NCBI GenBank assembly: GCA_035718085.1
Contig: DASTHS010000027.1
Location: forward strand, 1 to 9,051
DNA: 9,051 nucleotides
Direction of reading: 5' to 3'
From: DASTHS01 sp035718085
GTDB taxonomy: Bacteria > Actinomycetota > Acidimicrobiia > Acidimicrobiales > Palsa-688
Shown here: in pieces, positions 1 through 9,051 of the stretch
How the letters are laid out: each line of letters begins with the position of its first letter
How positions within the stretch are numbered: the first letter of the stretch is position 1
Program-made: the position numbers and the translations under genes
Notes under the pieces: generated by a model
The model's database searches: none
What the model was told of the DNA's origin: nothing
Seen by the model: the letters and a program-made list of their open reading frames with translations, nothing else

Positions 1-917
1 GGCTGGACGCCTCGCAGTTCAACATCCAGAACGCCCAGGGCAGCTCGGCCACCGAGCTGTCCGACGCCCAGTCCGACATCACCAACGGCGCCTCGGTGCT
101 GGTGGTCGACCCCCTCGACTCGGGCGTCGGGGCGCAGATCGAGCAGCTGGCGAAGTCGAAGGGCGTCGCCGTCGTCGACTACGACCGCCTCACCCTCGGC
201 GGCACGCGGCAGTACTACGTCAGCTTCGACAACGTGAAGGTCGGCACCCTCATGGGGCAGGGCCTCGTGTCGTGCGTCAGCTCCTGGAACGTGGCCAACC
301 CCGACGTGGTGGTGATGAAGGGTGATCCCACCGACAACAACGCCACCCTGTTCGCGCAGGGGTACGACGCCGTGCTGGCCGCCAAGTTCAACGGCGGCGG
401 GTGGACGCAGGGCGCAACGCCGCCGGGCACCTGGACACCCTCGACCGCCGAGACCGAGTTCCAGCAGGCGCTCACCCAGAACCCGAAGATCAACGCGGCG
501 CTGACGCCCAACGACGGCAACGCCGCGCCGATCATCACCTACCTGCAGAGCCAGCACGTCCAGCCGAAGACGTTCCCGACCACCGGGCAGGACGCCAGCC
601 TCGTCGGGCTGCAGAACATCCTGGCCGGCTACCAGTGCGGCACGGTCTACAAGCCGATCTACCTGGAGGCCCAGGCCGCCGCCGCCCTGGCCATCTACCT
701 GCGCACCAGCGGCACCAACCCGCCGGCGTCGCTGGTGAACGGGTCGGTGCAAGACACCAAGGCCAACGTCTCGGTGCCGTCGGTGCTGCTCACCCCCGAG
801 TGGGTGACGTCGTCGAACATCAACAGCACGGTGATCGCCGACGGGTTCGTGCAGGCGTCGCAGCTCTGCACGTCGCAGTACGCCGCGGCCTGCTCGGCCG
901 CCGGCATCCAGGGCTAG
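1..917 (+). CDS. xylF: XylF-like sugar ABC transporter substrate-binding protein, C-terminal part (5' end outside window)
   Basis: Extracytoplasmic sugar-binding component of a CUT2-class importer, cut off at its N-terminus. The reading frame is open from the window edge (first full codon at base 3) to TAG at 915-917, giving 304 visible residues; a signal peptide and perhaps 60-80 residues would lie upstream. An in-frame GTG at 96 is internal, because the conserved fold continues before it. Landmarks match xylose-binding proteins: YDR at fragment residues 60-62, SFDN at 74-77, a GDPTDNN segment at 107-113, ND at 170-171, GQDAS at 195-199 and VYKP shortly after. In XylF these regions form the sugar pocket between two Rossmann-like lobes. 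Four cysteines (91, 212, 289, 297) could form disulfides after export. The stop overlaps the start of the ATPase gene by one base, so the two are coupled. Family assignment is strong; xylose as the actual ligand is inferred, and another pentose or hexose is possible. Confidence 0.88.
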   Translation, partial: LDASQFNIQNAQGSSATELSDAQSDITNGASVLVVDPLDSGVGAQIEQLAKSKGVAVVDYDRLTLGGTRQYYVSFDNVKVGTLMGQGLVSCVSSWNVANPDVVVMKGDPTDNNATLFAQGYDAVLAAKFNGGGWTQGATPPGTWTPSTAETEFQQALTQNPKINAALTPNDGNAAPIITYLQSQHVQPKTFPTTGQDASLVGLQNILAGYQCGTVYKPIYLEAQAAAALAIYLRTSGTNPPASLVNGSVQDTKANVSVPSVLLTPEWVTSSNINSTVIADGFVQASQLCTSQYAAACSAAGIQG

Positions 918-1756
918 TGCCCGCCACCGACCCGGCCGGCACCGCCGCCCGGCCCGCCGACGCGGGCCGGGCGACCGGCGAGCCCCTGCTGCGCCTGCGG
1001 GGGATCGTGAAGAACTTCGGCCCGGTGCAAGCGCTCGGGGGCGTCGACCTCGACGTGCCGGCCGGGTCGGTGACCGCACTCGTGGGTGACAACGGGGCCG
1101 GCAAGTCGACCCTGATCAAGGTGATCTCCGGGATCCACCAGGCCGACGGGGGCGAGTTCCTCTGGGACGGCCGGCCCGTGACCGTGCGTGGGCCCCGCGA
1201 CACCGCCGCCCTCGGCATCGCGACCGTCTACCAGGACCTGGCCCTCTGCGACAACCTCGACATCGTCCAGAACATGTTCCTCGGCCACGAGCTGCTGCGG
1301 GGCCGGCTGCTCGACGAGGACGCCATGGAGGTCAAGGCGCGCGCGACGCTCAAGGACCTGTCGGTGACGACCGTGCGGTCGATCCGCCAGCCGGTCGGCT
1401 CCCTCTCGGGCGGCCAGCGCCAGTCGGTCGCCGTGGCCCGGGCGGTGATGGCCGACGCCAAGCTCGTGATCATGGACGAGCCGACCGCGGCGCTCGGCGT
1501 GTCCCAGACGGCGATGGTGCTCAACCTCATCGAGACGCTGTCCGCACGTGGGGTCGCAGTGCTGGTCATCTCCCACAACCTCAACGACGTCTTCGCGGTT
1601 GCCGACCGCATCGCCGTGCTCTACCTCGGCAAGCTGGCGGCCCAGGGGCCGCTGTCGGAGTTCGACACCCAACGGGCGGTCGAGCTGATCACCACGGGGG
1701 CCGCTCGGGGGGCCCCCACGGCCCACGCCGACGCCGTCGGCGCCAGGGAGGTCTGA
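917..1756 (+). CDS. Single-domain sugar ABC transporter ATPase (FrcA-like, CUT2 class)
   Basis: Cytoplasmic ATPase that powers the importer, 279 residues. All nucleotide-binding motifs are intact: Walker A GDNGAGKST at 57-65, Q-loop Gln106, signature LSGGQRQ at 163-169, Walker B LVIMDEPT at 183-190 and switch His220. The GTG at 917 shares its first base with the binding-protein stop codon (TAGTG) and has only a weak upstream CAGGG. It is chosen because the conserved fold begins near residue 24 (LLRLRGIVKNFG); the next in-frame GTG, at 1007, would remove that strand. The frame stays open back to 401, but that part only shadows the binding-protein gene. Only one cassette is present, about half the length of the tandem-domain RbsA/XylG proteins, so it probably works as a homodimer as in fructose transporter FrcA. 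The last residues of the gene contain an AGGGAGG Shine-Dalgarno for the permease. Confidence 0.92.
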   Translation: MPATDPAGTAARPADAGRATGEPLLRLRGIVKNFGPVQALGGVDLDVPAGSVTALVGDNGAGKSTLIKVISGIHQADGGEFLWDGRPVTVRGPRDTAALGIATVYQDLALCDNLDIVQNMFLGHELLRGRLLDEDAMEVKARATLKDLSVTTVRSIRQPVGSLSGGQRQSVAVARAVMADAKLVIMDEPTAALGVSQTAMVLNLIETLSARGVAVLVISHNLNDVFAVADRIAVLYLGKLAAQGPLSEFDTQRAVELITTGAARGAPTAHADAVGAREV

Positions 1757-3087
1757 TGTCGTCTACCTCGCCGCCGTCGACGGGCCCGGTCGCTGGGTCG
1801 TCACCCGAGCCGCCGCCGGGGCCGCGTCCCGCCACCGCTGCGCTGGTCGCCAGCCCGGAGGTGGTCGCCACCAACCTCGGTGAGTACCTTCGGGCGTGGG
1901 GCAAGCGGGTGCGCTCGGGTGAGAGCGGGATGCTGCCGGTCGTCGCCGGGCTGGTGTTGATCGTCATCATCTTCCAGTCGCAGTCGTCGAAGTTCCTCTC
2001 CGCGGGGAACCTGGCCAACCTGACCGTGCAGGGCGCCCCGTACGTGCTGCTCGGCATGGCCGAGGTCTTCGTGCTGCTGCTGGGCGAGATCGACCTGTCG
2101 ATCGGCTACTCCGCCGGGATCGGCGCCATCATCGCCGTGGCCCTCAACGCCCCGCCGCGCAACCACGGGTGGTTCATCTCCTGCGTGGCCGCCCTGGCGG
2201 TGACCACGGCGATCGGTGCCGTGCAGGGCCTGCTCATCACCCGCCTGCGTCTGCCGTCGTTCGTCGTCACCCTCGCCGGGTACCTCGGCCTCGAAGGCGT
2301 GCTGCTGTTCCTCGTCGACCGGCTCGGCGGGGCGAGCAGCGGCGGCACCATCGCCATCCCGCTGTCGAGCATCCTGCGCGACTTCGACTCCACGGGCAAC
2401 CTCAGCCCCGCGGCGGGGTGGGTCGTGCTCGCCGTGGGCGTCGCCGTCTTCGCCGTCGCCACCGCCTTCCGCGACCGGCGCCGGGCGGCGGCCGGCCTGG
2501 TCGCCCCGCCGGTGGCCCTCACCGCGCTGCGGATCGCCGCCGTGGCCGCTGCCGGCGTCGCCGTCGTGGCCGTGTGCAACATCAACCGTGGCCTCCGGGT
2601 GCCGGTGCGCGGCGTCCCGTGGTCGGTGCTGATCGTGCTCGGTGTGCTGGTGGTCTGGAGCTTCATGCTGACCCGCACCCGCTACGGCCGTTACGTCTAT
2701 GCCGTCGGGGGCAACGCCGAGGCCGCCCGTCGGGCCGGCGTGCGCACCGACCGCATCCGCCTCGGGGCGTTCGCCCTGGCCGGCACGACCGCCGGACTGG
2801 CGGGCATCGTCTACGCCTCCTTCCTCGGCTCGGCATCGAACAACATCCCCGGCGGCCAGCTGGTGCTCTACGCCGTGGCCGCCGCCGTCATCGGCGGCAC
2901 CAGCCTGTTCGGTGGGCGGGGGCGCATGCTGCACGCTCTGCTCGGCGGGGTGGTCGTGGCCACCATCTACAACGGCATGGGGTTGCTCGACCTCAGCGCC
3001 GCGGCCCAGGACATGGTGATCGCACTGGTGCTGCTCGCCGCCGTCACCGTCGACGCCGTCGCCCGTCGGGGCACCGTGGCCCGCTGA
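1756..3087 (+). CDS. xylH: XylH-like sugar ABC transporter permease
   Basis: Inner-membrane channel subunit of the CUT2 importer, 443 residues. The ATG overlaps the ATPase stop codon (TGATG) and sits 5 nt after an AGGGAGG ribosome-binding site, so the start is secure. Many hydrophobic segments begin around residue 59. The family hallmark EIDLSIG is at 111-117, a YAVGGNAEAARRAGV cytoplasmic loop at 315-329 probably contacts the ATPase, and VIGGTSLFGGRG is at 378-389. Two features make it longer than E. coli XylH: a Pro/Ser-rich N-terminal extension of about 40 residues, and a middle region (roughly 222-300) with a basic FRDRRRAAAG loop between added hydrophobic segments. The gene ends the operon, since the next gene is on the opposite strand. 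Permease function is near certain; the substrate is inferred from the XylF-like partner. Confidence 0.92.
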   Translation: MSSTSPPSTGPVAGSSPEPPPGPRPATAALVASPEVVATNLGEYLRAWGKRVRSGESGMLPVVAGLVLIVIIFQSQSSKFLSAGNLANLTVQGAPYVLLGMAEVFVLLLGEIDLSIGYSAGIGAIIAVALNAPPRNHGWFISCVAALAVTTAIGAVQGLLITRLRLPSFVVTLAGYLGLEGVLLFLVDRLGGASSGGTIAIPLSSILRDFDSTGNLSPAAGWVVLAVGVAVFAVATAFRDRRRAAAGLVAPPVALTALRIAAVAAAGVAVVAVCNINRGLRVPVRGVPWSVLIVLGVLVVWSFMLTRTRYGRYVYAVGGNAEAARRAGVRTDRIRLGAFALAGTTAGLAGIVYASFLGSASNNIPGGQLVLYAVAAAVIGGTSLFGGRGRMLHALLGGVVVATIYNGMGLLDLSAAAQDMVIALVLLAAVTVDAVARRGTVAR

Positions 3088-3108
3088 TCCCCCCGGCGGC
3101 CGGCGCGC

Positions 3109-5796
<2,688 letters not shown>

Positions 5797-5916
5797 GACC
5801 AGAGCCTGACCGACCCACATTGGGCCATGTGGGAACAACAAACCCCGCAACGAGGTTGTCAGGCTCACACTTACCCGATTACAGCTCGGGTGCCGCTCCG
5901 CTTGGAGGCCCATCCC
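5797..5916. promoter_or_regulatory. Divergent glucosidase/lon intergenic region with two inverted repeats
   Basis: This 120-bp spacer must hold the promoters of both divergent genes. It is less GC-rich than its surroundings. It contains a perfect 7-bp inverted repeat (CCCACAT at 5814-5820, ATGTGGG at 5827-5833) with a 6-bp spacer, typical of a dimeric repressor site. It also has a perfect 9-bp inverted pair (GAGCCTGAC at 5802-5810, GTCAGGCTC at 5858-5866) that brackets the first. A TTGTCA at 5856-5861 could be a -35 element for lon, but no convincing -10 follows at the right distance. No HspR (HAIR) or HrcA (CIRCE) heat-shock operator is visible. The lon Shine-Dalgarno GGAGG lies at 5904-5908. 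The repeats are seen directly; their regulatory role is inferred. Confidence 0.5.
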
Positions 5917-8262
<2,346 letters not shown>

Positions 8263-8330
8263 GAAGGCGTTGCCGTCACTGGGTTCCGCGCTCCAGCCCC
8301 TTCAAATTTCCTGCCCCTGCAACGAGATGC

Positions 8331-8359
8331 TTGACTCTGGCTCGCAGATCTCCTTTGAT
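8331..8359 (+). promoter_or_regulatory. hupB promoter, -35/-10 of primary sigma type
   Basis: TTGACT at 8331-8336 matches the -35 consensus at five of six bases. After a 17-bp spacer, TTTGAT at 8354-8359 matches the -10 at four of six. The block is noticeably AT-richer than the flanking coding DNA. A transcript beginning near 8366 would have a leader of about 30 nt that contains the Shine-Dalgarno. This means hupB can be expressed independently of lon. The elements are read directly; promoter activity is inferred. Confidence 0.6.
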
Positions 8360-8384
8360 TGCAACAACTTCCCCAACCAGACCC

Positions 8385-8390
8385 AGGAGG
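8385..8390 (+). promoter_or_regulatory. Ribosome-binding site that fixes the GTG start of hupB
   Basis: A perfect AGGAGG lies 5 nt before the GTG at 8396. This supports that GTG over upstream in-frame start codons, which would add residues unlike any HU protein and begin before the promoter. Confidence 0.8.
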
Positions 8391-8395
8391 TCGCG

Positions 8396-8857
8396 GTGAA
8401 CCGCAAAGAGCTCATCGAGAAGGTCGCCGAGTCGGCGAGCCTCGACAGGAAGGCTGCGGAGTCCGCGGTGGCCGCCTTCGTCGACGCCGTGATCGACGGC
8501 GTCAAGTCCGGGGAGAAGATCTCGATCTTCGGCTTCGGCAGCTTCACGCCCAAGGCGCGCGGCGCCCGCCAGGGCCGCAACCCGCGCACCGGCGAGCCCG
8601 TCAAGATCGCCGCCAGCACTGGCGTCGGCTTCACCGCATCGTCCGCCTTCAAGGCGGCGCTCAACGCCAAGTCGTCGAAGAAGGCGTCGACGAAGAAGGC
8701 GCCCGCCGCCGCCAAGGCTGCCGGGGCGTCGGCCAAGAAGGCTGCCGCCGCACCCGCCAAGAAGGCCACCACGGCGAAGGCGACCGCCCCGGCGAAGGCG
8801 ACCGCCCCGGCGAAGAAGGCCGCAGCGACGAAGGCCACCAGGGCCACCAAGAAGTGA
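8396..8857 (+). CDS. hupB: HU-family nucleoid protein with Lys/Ala-rich C-terminal tail (HupB type)
   Basis: DNA-binding nucleoid-associated protein that bends and compacts the chromosome, 153 residues. Residues 1-90 form a standard HU fold: N-terminal dimerisation helices (NRKELIEKVAESA), then GFGSF at 46-50 and the DNA-binding arm with ARQGRNP at 57-63, where Pro63 is the residue that typically intercalates into DNA. Residues 91-153 are a low-complexity tail of Lys, Ala, Pro, Ser and Thr with 17 lysines and no acidic residue, resembling histone H1 tails and mycobacterial HupB/Hlp. A tandem AKATAP pair occupies 127-138. The GTG start is set by a perfect AGGAGG 5 nt upstream, giving a start directly at the conserved NRKELI. 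The gene has its own promoter and two hairpins downstream, so it is probably a well-expressed single-gene unit. Lon lies immediately upstream. Confidence 0.96.
   Translation: MNRKELIEKVAESASLDRKAAESAVAAFVDAVIDGVKSGEKISIFGFGSFTPKARGARQGRNPRTGEPVKIAASTGVGFTASSAFKAALNAKSSKKASTKKAPAAAKAAGASAKKAAAAPAKKATTAKATAPAKATAPAKKAAATKATRATKK
8772..8815 (+). repeat. 18-bp tandem repeat in the hupB tail
   Basis: The unit GGCGAAGGCGACCGCCCC occurs twice perfectly (8773-8790, 8791-8808) and a third copy breaks off after 7 bases. It encodes AKATAP-AKATAP-AK. An exact in-frame duplication like this suggests recent slippage and that tail length can vary between strains. Confidence 0.9.
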
Positions 8858-8860
8858 TCC

Positions 8861-8880
8861 TGCGCCCGCTCTCGGGCGCA
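8861..8880 (+). terminator. Hairpin directly after hupB, candidate terminator
   Basis: A perfect 8-bp GC-rich stem (TGCGCCCG at 8861-8868 with CGGGCGCA at 8873-8880) closes on a CTCT loop, beginning 4 nt after the hupB stop codon. No T-run follows. Position and stability suggest a terminator or an mRNA 3'-end stabiliser of the U-less actinobacterial type. Confidence 0.6.
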
Positions 8881-8884
8881 CCAT

Positions 8885-8923
8885 CGTCGGGGGCCGGCTG
8901 CCACGGGTGGCCGGCTCCCGACG
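8885..8923 (+). terminator. Second, long hairpin between hupB and cofC
   Basis: Bases 8885-8898 pair with 8910-8923 in a 14-bp stem with an 11-nt loop. Thirteen pairs are Watson-Crick and one (8892/8916) is a G-T wobble in the plus-strand RNA; in the minus-strand RNA that pair becomes an A/C mismatch, so folding favours the hupB transcript. It starts 4 nt after the first hairpin. There is no T-run. A role as backup or bidirectional terminator between the convergent genes is inferred. Confidence 0.55.
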
Positions 8924-8941
8924 CGCCCGGCCGCGACCCGG

Positions 8942-9051
8942 TCAGCCCGGAAGGGCGCTGAGGTCGGCGGGCACGTCGACGTCCCATGCCAGCTCGGGCC
9001 GCTCGACGACCCGCACCGGCACGCCGAGCGACGCCGCCTCGGCCAGGTGGC
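8942..9051 (-). CDS. cofC: CofC/FbiD-like guanylyltransferase of F420 biosynthesis, C-terminal end only (gene continues past window)
   Basis: A minus-strand frame is open from the right edge to TGA at 8944-8942, leaving only 35 residues. It ends LAWDVDVPADLSALPG, close to the [L]-DVDTPxDL ending shared by 2-phospho-lactate/PEP guanylyltransferases (CofC/FbiD) and some related nucleotidyltransferases of the MobA/CofC fold. The preceding HLAEAASLGVPVRVV fits the helix-strand that comes before this motif. CofC/FbiD activates a three-carbon phospho-acid with GTP for coenzyme F420 synthesis in the cytoplasm. Context helps: in Mycobacterium tuberculosis fbiD (Rv2983) lies near hupB (Rv2986c). The gene converges on hupB across 84 bp. 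The frame is clear, but the family call rests on a short tail; another sugar-phosphate or molybdopterin nucleotidyltransferase remains possible. Confidence 0.6.
   Translation of the reverse strand, partial: HLAEAASLGVPVRVVERPELAWDVDVPADLSALPG

Noticed and set aside
401..916. Extended ATPase start upstream of 917
   Set aside because: The upstream part lies in another frame of the binding-protein gene and reads as Arg/Pro/Ala-rich noise; the TAGTG junction gives a natural start.
8326..8400. CTTGACT before hupB as an HspR (HAIR) half-site
   Set aside because: The second half-site is absent, and the hexamer is better explained as the -35 element.
8772..8815. Tandem repeat considered as a CRISPR or regulatory iteron
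   Set aside because: Units are directly abutting, in frame and coding for AKATAP; there are no spacers.
8276..8904. Minus-strand frames antisense to hupB (Gly/Arg/Leu- or Ala/Phe-rich)
   Set aside because: They mirror the Lys/Ala repeat codons of hupB and show no homology-like motifs.

Overview
This is a very GC-rich window, dense with genes, from what looks like an actinobacterial chromosome. The evidence is a HU protein with a Lys/Ala-rich tail of the HupB type, an actinobacterial-style Lon N-terminus (LPLDAGVVLPGM), and the end of a CofC/FbiD-like gene for cofactor F420. A deep-branching group such as Acidimicrobiia would fit, but that placement is inference. No mobile element, tRNA, rRNA or CRISPR array is visible, and the window reads as ordinary core and metabolic chromosome.

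Bases 1-3087 (+) hold a sugar ABC importer of the xylose/ribose (CUT2) class. It consists of the C-terminal part of a XylF-like binding protein, a single-domain ATPase and a XylH-like permease. The three genes overlap stop-to-start (TAGTG, then TGATG), so they form one translationally coupled operon whose beginning lies outside the window.

Bases 3109-5796 (-) encode an 895-residue GH63/MGH1-like glucosidase. It converges on the permease with only 21 bp between the stop codons, and a GC-rich hairpin sits at that junction.

A 120-bp divergent spacer (5797-5916) separates the glucosidase from lon. It holds two perfect inverted repeats that may be operator sites. The ATP-dependent protease Lon (5917-8262, +) is followed after 133 bp by hupB (8396-8857, +), which has its own recognisable promoter and a perfect Shine-Dalgarno sequence. 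Two hairpins in tandem follow hupB, one with a 14-bp stem. The window ends inside a minus-strand gene (8942-9051) whose C-terminus resembles 2-phospho-lactate/PEP guanylyltransferase.

Functionally, the left half is carbohydrate uptake and perhaps intracellular glycoside processing. The right half is housekeeping: protein quality control, nucleoid structure and F420 synthesis. The most interesting points are the lon-hupB-cofC order, the inverted repeats before lon, and the tandem hairpins after hupB. I do not see an undescribed multi-gene system here.
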